Under the pieces are notes generated by a model, which saw only the letters and a list, made by a program, of their open reading frames with translations, ran no database searches and had not been told where the DNA came from. Shown here one piece after another: positions 18,936 to 27,073 of a stretch of 64,000 nt of DNA. The stretch is from CAZPQK01 sp964588695 (GTDB lineage Bacteria > Krumholzibacteriota > Krumholzibacteriia > WVZY01 > JAKEHA01). Within the stretch, counting starts at the first letter, position 1. Each line of letters begins with the position of its first letter. The stretch spans positions 1 through 64,000 of the forward strand of contig CAZPQK010000001.1 in the NCBI GenBank assembly GCA_964588695.1. The letters run 5' to 3'. Position numbers and translations under genes: made by a program.

Positions 18936-20285
18936 ATGTCCGACGACCAAACACTAGAACAAGACCGTCTACTGGTTCACTATCGGAGCCGGTACGAGCG
19001 CACCAACTACTTGCTTAGCACGGTGTTGTCGCTGTTGCACAAGTACGGCACCGCGACCGAACTGGACCTGCTAAGTAACTCGTTGATGTTTACGTTGATG
19101 GGTCAGTACGTGACTACGGACGCGTGTTACTACGCGCGTGACGACGAACGCATGCATCCCGTGGCCGCACAGGGACGCCTATCGGTTGGCGACTTGCCAA
19201 CGCTTTCGATTTCCGACCTGGTCGGCGCCGAAGAGTTCGATACCAGGCCACGCCTTTTGCAGGAGTCACCAGAACAGACGTTGGCGTGGCCCGAACAGCT
19301 CCACCACTTCCACGTAGTGGCACCGATGCATGTTCGCGGTCGCCTGGAAGGCCTTGTGCTTCTGGGCGCAAGAGTCAGCGGCAAAGCGTACGATCCCGAC
19401 GACCTCGAGGTGTTACAAACATTATGCACCGTTTCCGCGACGACATTCTCGAACGCCATTAATATCACCAACACCCGGGCGATCGTCGATGAGCTACGTA
19501 GAACGCATGGTATGCGTGCGGAAATGCTGAGTCGCATTAGCCACGAGTTCCGCACACCGTTGACGGTTATCCAGGCTAGCCTGGAACTTCTGGAAGGCGA
19601 AGAGTCGCAACCGCTTCGCGAATGCGTTCAGCAAGCGACTCACCGGCTGGGGGCACTGATCGACTCATTGCTCGACATCTCCAAAGATGTTCGGCCCGAC
19701 GCCAAATCCATTTCGTGGAAGGCCGCGCTGGGCGTAATACACGAAGTCACCCGACGGGTGACGCTAAACGACAGAGTCTCGGTTAGCCTGTCGCACGTTG
19801 ACACCTGCTCACCCAGAATCTCTCGCGACGACCTTAGCGTTATTACCGAACAGCTTGTGCGTAATGCACTCCAGTTTTCGGATCAAGAACCGGTTGTGGT
19901 AACAGTCGAAAAGGCATCGCCGCAGCCAGATGTTGACGGCGAACTTTTGTCGCCCTGGCGTCAGCTTTACGAAGAAAAGATTCAGGAACTAGAGGATGCT
20001 TCGCCCTCGGTTGGGCGCTTGGAGGTGCTCGAAAGGGATTCGGGCGATCGCTCGTACTACGCGCTGCGGGTTACCGACCTGGGTATCGGAATTCCGGCGG
20101 ACGACATTCGTCAGTTATCAGAACCATTTCGTCAGGCGTCAAACTCGCCGAACCTCGGCGTTAAGGGGAGCGGCCTGGGACTGGCGCGCGTCCTGGAAGT
20201 GGCAACCCGCAACGACGGCTTTGTCTATTGTCGCAGTAGTGAGAACCAGGGCACTACTTTTTCCGTTTTTCTCCCCATCGACTAA
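18936..20285 (+). CDS. Soluble histidine kinase with N-terminal GAF-like domain
   Basis: 449 residues, no signal peptide or membrane helix. Residues about 30-185 look like a GAF-type sensor. HisKA has the phospho-acceptor in SHEFRTPL (His203). The HATPase part follows with RNALQFS (N box), VTDLGIGIP (G1) and GSGLGLA (G2). No receiver or output domain is attached, and no response regulator gene lies in the window. It starts ten bases after the kinase-STAS gene and is the last gene of the 13-kb operon, so it probably feeds the same surface-control circuit. Its 3' end overlaps the convergent queG gene by 32 bases. Confidence 0.88.
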   Translation: MSDDQTLEQDRLLVHYRSRYERTNYLLSTVLSLLHKYGTATELDLLSNSLMFTLMGQYVTTDACYYARDDERMHPVAAQGRLSVGDLPTLSISDLVGAEEFDTRPRLLQESPEQTLAWPEQLHHFHVVAPMHVRGRLEGLVLLGARVSGKAYDPDDLEVLQTLCTVSATTFSNAINITNTRAIVDELRRTHGMRAEMLSRISHEFRTPLTVIQASLELLEGEESQPLRECVQQATHRLGALIDSLLDISKDVRPDAKSISWKAALGVIHEVTRRVTLNDRVSVSLSHVDTCSPRISRDDLSVITEQLVRNALQFSDQEPVVVTVEKASPQPDVDGELLSPWRQLYEEKIQELEDASPSVGRLEVLERDSGDRSYYALRVTDLGIGIPADDIRQLSEPFRQASNSPNLGVKGSGLGLARVLEVATRNDGFVYCRSSENQGTTFSVFLPID

Positions 20286-21234
20286 TCCGACCCGCGGCAA
20301 CGTTGGCCTTAACCGCCGCGGCGTTTCGCCGAATTCCTTCTGCGCGCACTCTCCGCGCCGCGCTACCCCTGGTTTTTTTGTCGAACTCGTCGTCGGTGAT
20401 ACTCATAAGCTCGTCGAGCGTCATGTCCAACAATCCACTGCGATCGGATGCACGAAAATGTACCGACTCGGAGGCGACTCGATTGAAAGGGCAAACACTC
20501 TGACAGGTGTCGCAGCCGTAAACATCCACACCAATCGAGTTGGCCTCTGCTGATACGTGTTCGCCGCGACGCTCGATGGTGACGTACGAAATGCACCGGG
20601 TTGCGTCCAGCACGAACGGGGTGTCCAAAGCGCCGGTCGGGCATGCATCGATACACTTCCGGCAACCGGCACAAAGGGTCTCCAACGGTTCGTCCGGTTT
20701 AAGATCCAGAGACGTGAGCAACTCTCCCAGGAAAATCCACGAGCCGTACTCCGGCGATATGACGTTGGTGTTTTTTCCCAACCAGGCGATGCCTGATCGG
20801 ATTGCCATCGACCGATCGGAGATGGGTTTGGTGTCCACGCAAGGAAGCAGCTCGACGCCAGGAAACCGTTGGGACAGACTTTCGCCAAGGTCCTTCAGCA
20901 TGCGTCCGAGCACTTTGTGATAGTCGCGTCCGTGAACGTAAACGGAAAATCTGCCCCGGCCGTCGCTTCCATCCATGGTTCGCTGACGGACTTCCAGGTT
21001 CTGGTAGTAATTCACCGCCACACACACCGCGGAGCGAGCCGAAGGCAATAGTTTTCGTGGATCGGAGCGTACTTCGCGATGCCGGTGCAGATAACTCATG
21101 TCACCGTGTTTGTCGGCGTCCAACCACTTTTGGTAGATCGCATCGTGCTCGGGGTCGGGGTCAACCCCGGCAATGCCGACCAGCGAGAAGCCGCATTCGC
21201 GGGCGAGTGCCTTAACTTCTTCTTCGCGAGTCAC
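20254..21234 (-). CDS. queG: Epoxyqueuosine reductase QueG
   Basis: 326 residues. QueG reduces epoxyqueuosine to queuosine in tRNA (cobalamin-dependent), the last step of queuosine synthesis. Visible: the N-terminal reductase domain starting REEEVKALARECGFSLVGIAGVDP, the catalytic-region DTKPISDRSMAIRSGIAWLGKN (split here only for recognition), and two 4Fe-4S clusters in CAGCRKCIDACP and CDTCQSVCPF. Length is close to the short QueG form. The C-terminus overlaps the histidine kinase gene convergently. An earlier pathway gene, queF, is present at 43771 but is not linked. Confidence 0.93.
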   Translation of the reverse strand: MTREEEVKALARECGFSLVGIAGVDPDPEHDAIYQKWLDADKHGDMSYLHRHREVRSDPRKLLPSARSAVCVAVNYYQNLEVRQRTMDGSDGRGRFSVYVHGRDYHKVLGRMLKDLGESLSQRFPGVELLPCVDTKPISDRSMAIRSGIAWLGKNTNVISPEYGSWIFLGELLTSLDLKPDEPLETLCAGCRKCIDACPTGALDTPFVLDATRCISYVTIERRGEHVSAEANSIGVDVYGCDTCQSVCPFNRVASESVHFRASDRSGLLDMTLDELMSITDDEFDKKTRGSAARRVRAEGIRRNAAAVKANVAAGRISRWGEKRKK

Positions 21235-21246
21235 GCCCGGAGTCCT

Positions 21247-23661
21247 TTATTCGTCGCCGGACTCGGACGCCGTCAGATGGGCAGCAAATTCACGAAGGGT
21301 CGCGTCGACCTGGTCGTGAACGCTACCCTTGGTAAATCCACCGTTTTTAAGCGGACGCCCCGCCGGAGTCTGCATAAGAATTTCGATACCCTGGTCGATT
21401 GTAGCGATGGCCCACACATTAAACTTACCGTTGGTGATCGCCTCAACAACGTCGGGACGCAGCATTAAGTCTACCTTGTTGGTACGCGGAATCATGACGC
21501 CTTGGGTTCCCGTCAGACCCGCTTCGACACATACGTCGTAGAAGCCCTCGATCTTTTCGTTGACCCCACCAATCGGCTGTATTTCGCCTTTTTGGTTGAC
21601 CGAACCTGTAACCGCGACATCCTGACGAAGCGGAAGCCCGGAAAGGCTGGACAACAACGCGTAGAGTTCTGTTGAAGAAGCGCTGTCGCCGTCAATGCCG
21701 CCATACGATTGTTCGAAGCATATGCTCGCGTTCATGGTTAGCGGTTTGTCTTGCGCGTACTGACGACGCAAGTACCCTTCAAGAATCAACACGCCTTTGT
21801 TGTGGGTCCGCCCACTAAGTTCGGACTCGCGCTCGATGTTGGTGACACCGCTCCGCCCAACACCGATCTCGGCAGTAATCCGCGCCGGCTTGCCAAACGA
21901 TGCCTCGCCGATGTCGTAAACCGACAGCCCGTTCACTTGTCCGACCTTGGACCCTTTCACGTCCATCAAGATGGTTCCTTCGTATATCTGCTCGTGAACC
22001 TTTTCTTTGAAAAGTGACACTCGATAGAACCGATGGTCCACTGCCTTCACGACGTGACTGTCACCGACCTCCTTGGCCTTTTCCTTCTTGGCCCAGTAGC
22101 TTGCCTCACGCGCCATATCACCGATGAACCCAAACTTCGTAGTCATCCGATCCTGACGGCCAGCCAGACGAACGCCCTGCTCGATGAGCGCCGCGACCGC
22201 CGACTTGTGGAAGGGCAGCAGTGACTCTTCTTCGCAAATATTTTTGACAAACTGCGCGTACTTCTTTTGATTGGTTCGACTGTTGGGCATCACCGAATCA
22301 AACTCGGATTTGACTTTAAAGATGCGGGAAAAGTCTTCTTCGTAATAGCTCAACAACGAAAATGAATGCTCGTCACCAATCAGGACGACCTTTACGTCAA
22401 AGACAATCGGCTCCGGACTAAGCGACGCAACCGGCCGCATCAGAAAGGAATCAAAACTCTGGATCGTCGACCGCTGATACTTGAGCGCTCGCTTGAGCGT
22501 TGGCCATACCTGCGGTTCTTCCAGAATGTCATCCAATGAAACCACCAGGTAGCCGCCGTTGGCGCGAAGCAAAGAACCGGCACGAATCCGCGTAAAGTCC
22601 GCGATGGTACGCCCGTCAACTTCGGGCATGCGGTCGATGGTTCCAAAAAGGTTCACAAACGTCGGCGCGGTCTCAATTACCACGGGCGCTTCGGTAGTGT
22701 CGGCATTGTCCACCAACACATTTACCTCAAACGGCAGAAACGCCAGACGCTCGTCGATTCCCGATTCCGAAGGGTCGTGTGCAAACAAAAGCAGGTTGTT
22801 GAGAACAAACTCGGCCAGATCTCCCAAAAACTGATCGACTTCTGGATTGTGCCCCAACGCTGTCGAAAACTCTTCCAGCGCGAAGGCAAGCAGCGGCTGG
22901 ATGTGCTCGCGCTGGAGTGAATCGATACGCTGATCCAGTTCGTGTTGCAAGTCGCGGTTAACCAGCAAGAATTCGTCGAGCTTCTCCATCAGCAGAGGGT
23001 ATTGCTCCTGCATCTTCTTGTAGTCACCCCGTCCAATCTTGCCGGATGCCAACAGAGCAGGGAGTTGGTCCATCGCCACTGTTTCACCCGCAATAACAGG
23101 GACGATGTCGGGTCGAGTGTAGGGCCCATATTCGACTTCGATAAGCGAGAACCCTTTTGCGGTAAGTTCGTGCTCCAGTTCTTCGAGACGCGCTGTTCGT
23201 CGCGCCTTAACGTCGGCAACGATTCGTGACTGCTGGGTTTTAAACGCGTCACCTTCGAACACCGTTGGTACTACTTCACGCACTGTGGTTAGCAGTTCTT
23301 TAAGCTGTTCTTGGAGCTTTCGACCGTGTCCGGCCGCCAACGAAAGGCAGTGGGGGCTCTCGGGCTGCTTGAAGTTGTAGAGAAAACAGATATCGGCCAG
23401 ATCGGACTTTCGCAAATCCATCGATTCGAGCACGCGACGAATCGCGGTTAATTTGCCGGACCCACTGACGCCAGAAATAAAGATGTTGTAGCCGGGACCA
23501 CCAAGTTCCAGCCCAAGCTGCATCGCGTCCAACGCGCGATCCTGGCCGATGATGTGCGGTTTGCAGGTTAGATCGTCCGTAGTCTCGAACCCCAATCGCG
23601 TCGGATCGCACACCCAGCGCAGGTCTTTGGGCTTTAGTTCGAGTGACTTAATGTTCGCCAA
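21247..23661 (-). CDS. LonB-like ATP-dependent protease (AAA_32/Lon_C)
   Basis: 804 residues, the size of the COG1067-type Lon-like proteases. Order: N-terminal AAA part with Walker A GVSGSGKL (residues 64-71), a long coiled-coil insertion at about 120-290 typical of this group, the rest of the ATPase module (NGGYLVVSLDDIL around 370), then a Lon protease domain. The catalytic dyad is clear: Ser660 in GDSASS and Lys703 in GGVNEKIEGF, 43 residues apart as in classical Lon. The domain would degrade cytoplasmic proteins. The gene lies 12 bases upstream of queG on the same strand, so the two may be co-transcribed. Confidence 0.92.
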   Translation of the reverse strand: MANIKSLELKPKDLRWVCDPTRLGFETTDDLTCKPHIIGQDRALDAMQLGLELGGPGYNIFISGVSGSGKLTAIRRVLESMDLRKSDLADICFLYNFKQPESPHCLSLAAGHGRKLQEQLKELLTTVREVVPTVFEGDAFKTQQSRIVADVKARRTARLEELEHELTAKGFSLIEVEYGPYTRPDIVPVIAGETVAMDQLPALLASGKIGRGDYKKMQEQYPLLMEKLDEFLLVNRDLQHELDQRIDSLQREHIQPLLAFALEEFSTALGHNPEVDQFLGDLAEFVLNNLLLFAHDPSESGIDERLAFLPFEVNVLVDNADTTEAPVVIETAPTFVNLFGTIDRMPEVDGRTIADFTRIRAGSLLRANGGYLVVSLDDILEEPQVWPTLKRALKYQRSTIQSFDSFLMRPVASLSPEPIVFDVKVVLIGDEHSFSLLSYYEEDFSRIFKVKSEFDSVMPNSRTNQKKYAQFVKNICEEESLLPFHKSAVAALIEQGVRLAGRQDRMTTKFGFIGDMAREASYWAKKEKAKEVGDSHVVKAVDHRFYRVSLFKEKVHEQIYEGTILMDVKGSKVGQVNGLSVYDIGEASFGKPARITAEIGVGRSGVTNIERESELSGRTHNKGVLILEGYLRRQYAQDKPLTMNASICFEQSYGGIDGDSASSTELYALLSSLSGLPLRQDVAVTGSVNQKGEIQPIGGVNEKIEGFYDVCVEAGLTGTQGVMIPRTNKVDLMLRPDVVEAITNGKFNVWAIATIDQGIEILMQTPAGRPLKNGGFTKGSVHDQVDATLREFAAHLTASESGDE

Positions 23662-23757
23662 GCGGAAACTCCCTTAGAGCGGGCCAAACGTGTAAATGAT
23701 TATTAACTATTGTGTTAGGCGATGGTAGCGGCCGCAAGGCCCCATGTCAATAGCACC

Positions 23758-23793
23758 AAAAGCGCGGCCTTCCGCCGGACTGGCAGAAGGCCG
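23758..23793 (-). terminator. Probable terminator of the carbamoyltransferase gene
   Basis: Downstream of the carbamoyltransferase stop (23817) is a hairpin: arms 23765-23775 and 23783-23793 pair with one mismatch around a short loop. On the minus strand the stem is followed after three bases by TTTT (23761-23758). The U-run is short, so efficiency is uncertain. Confidence 0.5.
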
Positions 23794-23816
23794 ATAGTAA
23801 GAGATGCCGACGTCAG

Positions 23817-25553
23817 CTAGTCGAGCTCAAACAGTTCGCGCCAGTTCACGTCCTCTTCGAGCGGTTTTTGCTCTTCCTTGAACATCATGAAACGATCCAT
23901 AACCAGAACGTCCATGTTGGTACGCATAAAGCACATGTATCCGTCGTGCGGCGTACACACGATCGGTTCGCCGCGAACGTTAAACGACGTATTGATAATC
24001 ACCGGGCAACTGGTTTTTTCTTCGAATCGCTTGATCAAGTCGTAGTAACGTTCGTTGCTCTTTCGATTCACCGATTGAATACGCGCGGAGCCATCGACGT
24101 GAGTAATCGACGGTAGTGTCCGCTGATCTTCGCGAACCTGAGCAACTAGTAACATGTAGGGACTTGGGCGATCGATTTCGAAGATGTCGCTGATCCGCTC
24201 TTCCAGTACCGACGGCGCAAATGGCCGGAAGCTTTCCCGGAACTTGATCTTCATATTAACGACGTCTTTGTTCTCCGGGTTGCGCGCGTCAGCGATAATC
24301 GAACGGCTTCCCAGCGCGCGCGGCCCAAACTCCATGCGTCCCTGAAACCAACCAATCACCTTCTGGTCGACGATTGCATCCGCGGTTTTGTCGATAACCT
24401 CATCAACACTCATCTCGTGGTACTTGATCTCGTTGGCGTCGAGGTAGTTGCGAATTTCGTCGGTAGAAAACTCCGGTCCAAAGTAGGCATGCTCCCACAC
24501 GAACTCGCGCGGATTGCCGAGCACAGTGTGATGAATGTAAGTGGCCACGCCAACAGCGCCACCAGCGTCACCCGCGGCCGGTTGGATGAAGAGGTTTTCA
24601 AACGGGCTTTCGCGGATCACGCGCCCGTTGGCCACGCAGTTTAAGGCAACCCCGCCCGCCATGCACAGGTTCTTGCTTCCCGTCATTTCGTGGGCAGTTT
24701 TCGCCATCTTCAACACGATCTCTTCGGTGACCTTCTGCACGCTGGCGGCGATGTCCATGTGGAACTGCTCGAGCTTGCTTTCCGGCTCCCGACGAGGCTG
24801 ACCAAACACGGCGGCGAACTTCTTGTTGGTCATCTTCAGGCCGTAGTCGAAGGAAAAGTACTTCATGTTCATCTTGAAGCTGCCATCATCGTCGATTTCG
24901 ATGACCTGCTTAACCTGGTCCACGTACTTAGGCTCTCCATAGGGCGCCAAACCCATGACCTTGTACTCGGCGCTATTCACCTTAAAACCCAAGTAGTATG
25001 TGAACGCGCTGTATAGAAGCCCCAGCGAGTGCGGGAATCGAATTTCCTTCTTAAGTTCAATATCGGTGCCCTTGCCATACCCGATCGTCGATGTGGCCCA
25101 CTCCCCTACACCGTCAACCGTCAAGATGGCCGACTCTTCGAACTCAGAAACCAAGAACGAACTTGCCGCGTGTGACATGTGGTGTTCGATCATCAGCACG
25201 TCGCCTTCGTAGCCAAGCTCTTTCTTAATGGTTTGAGGGATCCAAAGCTTCTTGCGCAACCACAGCGGAATGGCTTTCAAGAACGAAGGGAAAGACCGGG
25301 GAAACGTCGCAAGATAGGTGTAAAGAATCCGCTCAAACTTGATGAGCGGCTTGTCGTAGAAACCGACGTAGTCGACCTGGTCAATCGTAATTCCCGCTTC
25401 ACGTAAGCAGTACTTAACCGCTTGCGTCGGGAACTCTTGATCGTGCCGGACTCGAGTGAACCGTTCTTCCTGCGCCGCCGCCACCACGTGGCCGTCTTTC
25501 AACAGGCACGCCGCAGCATCGTGGTAGTAGCAAGAGATTCCGAGAATGTACAT
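23817..25553 (-). CDS. Carbamoyltransferase (NodU/CmcH/TobZ family)
   Basis: 578 residues. The N-terminal Kae1-like domain begins MYILGISCYYHDAAACLL with the conserved His, followed by EHHMSHAASSF and LTVDGVGEW (nucleotide and metal site). The C-terminal YrdC-like domain carries GWFQGRMEFGPRALGSRSI and NTSFNVRGEPIV. Members transfer a carbamoyl group from carbamoyl phosphate, via carbamoyl-AMP, to a hydroxyl of a natural product or surface glycan. The substrate is unknown, and no biosynthetic cluster surrounds the gene. It lies 11 bases downstream of a small membrane-protein gene, the usual partner of this family in surface-polysaccharide loci. Confidence 0.9.
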   Translation of the reverse strand: MYILGISCYYHDAAACLLKDGHVVAAAQEERFTRVRHDQEFPTQAVKYCLREAGITIDQVDYVGFYDKPLIKFERILYTYLATFPRSFPSFLKAIPLWLRKKLWIPQTIKKELGYEGDVLMIEHHMSHAASSFLVSEFEESAILTVDGVGEWATSTIGYGKGTDIELKKEIRFPHSLGLLYSAFTYYLGFKVNSAEYKVMGLAPYGEPKYVDQVKQVIEIDDDGSFKMNMKYFSFDYGLKMTNKKFAAVFGQPRREPESKLEQFHMDIAASVQKVTEEIVLKMAKTAHEMTGSKNLCMAGGVALNCVANGRVIRESPFENLFIQPAAGDAGGAVGVATYIHHTVLGNPREFVWEHAYFGPEFSTDEIRNYLDANEIKYHEMSVDEVIDKTADAIVDQKVIGWFQGRMEFGPRALGSRSIIADARNPENKDVVNMKIKFRESFRPFAPSVLEERISDIFEIDRPSPYMLLVAQVREDQRTLPSITHVDGSARIQSVNRKSNERYYDLIKRFEEKTSCPVIINTSFNVRGEPIVCTPHDGYMCFMRTNMDVLVMDRFMMFKEEQKPLEEDVNWRELFELD

Positions 25554-25564
25554 TGAATGATCTC

Positions 25565-25804
25565 CTAAAACTGCCGACGGCAGGCTTCCAGCGTACTGGG
25601 TAGGTTTTCGCGTTCGTGGTAGTAAGATTCCTTCGGCTTCATGCGCCTATCAAGCAGGTCCGCTCCGAACAGGCGACCGATCGTGGAAATTAACCCCATC
25701 ATGATGAAGTAAGTGATGGACAACAGGATCTTGGTATTGATGATCCCAAGGACGTGGGCGAACTTTTTCCACCCCCGCCACAGCAGCGAGAAAAACGCCT
25801 TCAT
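25565..25804 (-). CDS. Small SxtJ-like membrane protein
   Basis: 79 residues with one long hydrophobic segment (about 18-45, ILLSITYFIMMGLISTIGRLFG) and a polar tail containing RRMKPKESYYHERE. Proteins of this shape, related to SxtJ of the saxitoxin cluster, are commonly encoded next to NodU-type carbamoyltransferases. The biochemical role is not known, and anchoring the enzyme at the membrane is a reasonable guess. It is the first gene of a two-gene operon, with a promoter-like sequence about 90 bases upstream. Confidence 0.65.
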   Translation of the reverse strand: MKAFFSLLWRGWKKFAHVLGIINTKILLSITYFIMMGLISTIGRLFGADLLDRRMKPKESYYHERENLPSTLEACRRQF

Positions 25805-25892
25805 GGTACCTCTAACGATATATGTGGAGACTCCGGCAGGCCGAATCGAGCGTCGGCAAATCAGGGCGCGGAACTACCTAACTTGGCTAATA

Positions 25893-25922
25893 ATACTAAC
25901 ATAAGGAATCGCCGAAAGTCAA
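25893..25922 (-). promoter_or_regulatory. Sigma-70-type promoter for the SxtJ-like/carbamoyltransferase operon
   Basis: On the minus strand: -35 TTGACT (25922-25917), 18-base spacer, -10 TAGTAT (25898-25893). It sits in the only AT-rich part of the 170-base gap downstream of the topoisomerase VI genes, about 88 bases before the start codon at 25804. Confidence 0.5.
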
Positions 25923-25974
25923 TCACCGCATACCCTTTAAACGGCGCCTGGCGGCCGCCTGCGGGGGTCTGGGG

Positions 25975-27063
25975 CTAGGGCAGAAACTTAGCCGACTGCT
26001 TGAGCTTTTCGGGAAGGTAGGTGTCCATCACATAGTTAAGCCCGTGCTTGGCCAGGGCTTGCTGCTCGGCGCGAACCCCCATCTTGATCATCTGGTTGAT
26101 GGCGTTTTGCCACGCCTTATGGTGCAAGATAAACGGGTCGTTCTTAAGCGCGTCTTTGGCGCGTTTGACATCGACCTCTTTGAGCGGGTGGGTGGGCAGC
26201 TTATAGGTATTAATGTCTTCGGGGGTGATCCCAAGAAACCGGGCTTGCGGAACACAAAAGAACTCGTTGAGGTGAGCCGCATTGCCGCTACCCACTTTGA
26301 GAGTTCGGTAGATATTGGAAATCCCGTAAGGATCGCCGTCGACAAACACATATACGGGGAGCTTGTTCAGGTCTGCCAGGCGCCGAATGAATCGCCGACA
26401 AGCTCGCGTTGGCACGCCTCCCATCGACACCAGAATACAGTTCGCCTGCTTCCAGTAGTTGTGTTTGACCAGGCGTTGAAACATTCCCGCAGTTTCGATC
26501 ACAAGAATAAAGTCGGCCTTGGTCTCAAACTCAAGTTCTTCGACGCTAATCGGAATGGAATAAGCGCCGCTACCAAACTTGGTGCAGTCGATTCGCAGTT
26601 TCTTGCCGGTATCCCGGTCTTTGTCGATCACCACCAACTTGCCGGCCACGTCGCCGCCTTTTTCTTCCGGAATGAACCCCAACTGCTCACGGTTTAACCC
26701 GAAGAACGCCTCGACGTCGTCCATCACCGTGTCCGACTCGACTTGTTCCGCAAACCTGGCCGCCTCCCAGTTCTTAGAGACATAGTAGGCTTCCCGCTTG
26801 GTGGCGATGTCGTCGGTTTCGATTAGTTCCTTCGACAGCGCCATCATGCGCAGCGTCTGCGCGAACGTCTTTACGGTGTTAACGGTTAGCGTACGCTCCT
26901 TCTTTTTGCCTTTCATTTCCAAAAACCCACCCTTGGTGGTGTAGCGCACGTTGCTAAGCGAGCGAAGAGGAAGCTTCATCGTCGGCTTGTCGCCATCGAG
27001 TATCGTGTCCTTTACCCGCTTGGCTTCGTCTTTGATTTTCTTGGAAACATTCTTTGTGGGCAT
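25975..27063 (-). CDS. top6A: DNA topoisomerase VI subunit A (Spo11-like)
   Basis: 362 residues, the normal size for TopVI-A. The CAP domain contains TKREAYYVSKNW with the active-site tyrosine that attaches to DNA 5' ends. The Toprim domain follows with VIETAGM (Glu) and FVDGDPYG (DxD metal site). The C-terminus carries a LITPEDI-like segment (LGITPEDINTYKLP). With subunit B it forms an A2B2 type IIB topoisomerase that relaxes and decatenates DNA using ATP. The enzyme is standard in archaea and plants but scattered in bacteria. The ATG at 27063 lies ten bases after the subunit B stop, so the genes are co-transcribed. Confidence 0.95.
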   Translation of the reverse strand: MPTKNVSKKIKDEAKRVKDTILDGDKPTMKLPLRSLSNVRYTTKGGFLEMKGKKKERTLTVNTVKTFAQTLRMMALSKELIETDDIATKREAYYVSKNWEAARFAEQVESDTVMDDVEAFFGLNREQLGFIPEEKGGDVAGKLVVIDKDRDTGKKLRIDCTKFGSGAYSIPISVEELEFETKADFILVIETAGMFQRLVKHNYWKQANCILVSMGGVPTRACRRFIRRLADLNKLPVYVFVDGDPYGISNIYRTLKVGSGNAAHLNEFFCVPQARFLGITPEDINTYKLPTHPLKEVDVKRAKDALKNDPFILHHKAWQNAINQMIKMGVRAEQQALAKHGLNYVMDTYLPEKLKQSAKFLP

Positions 27064-27073
27064 TTGGTCCTAC

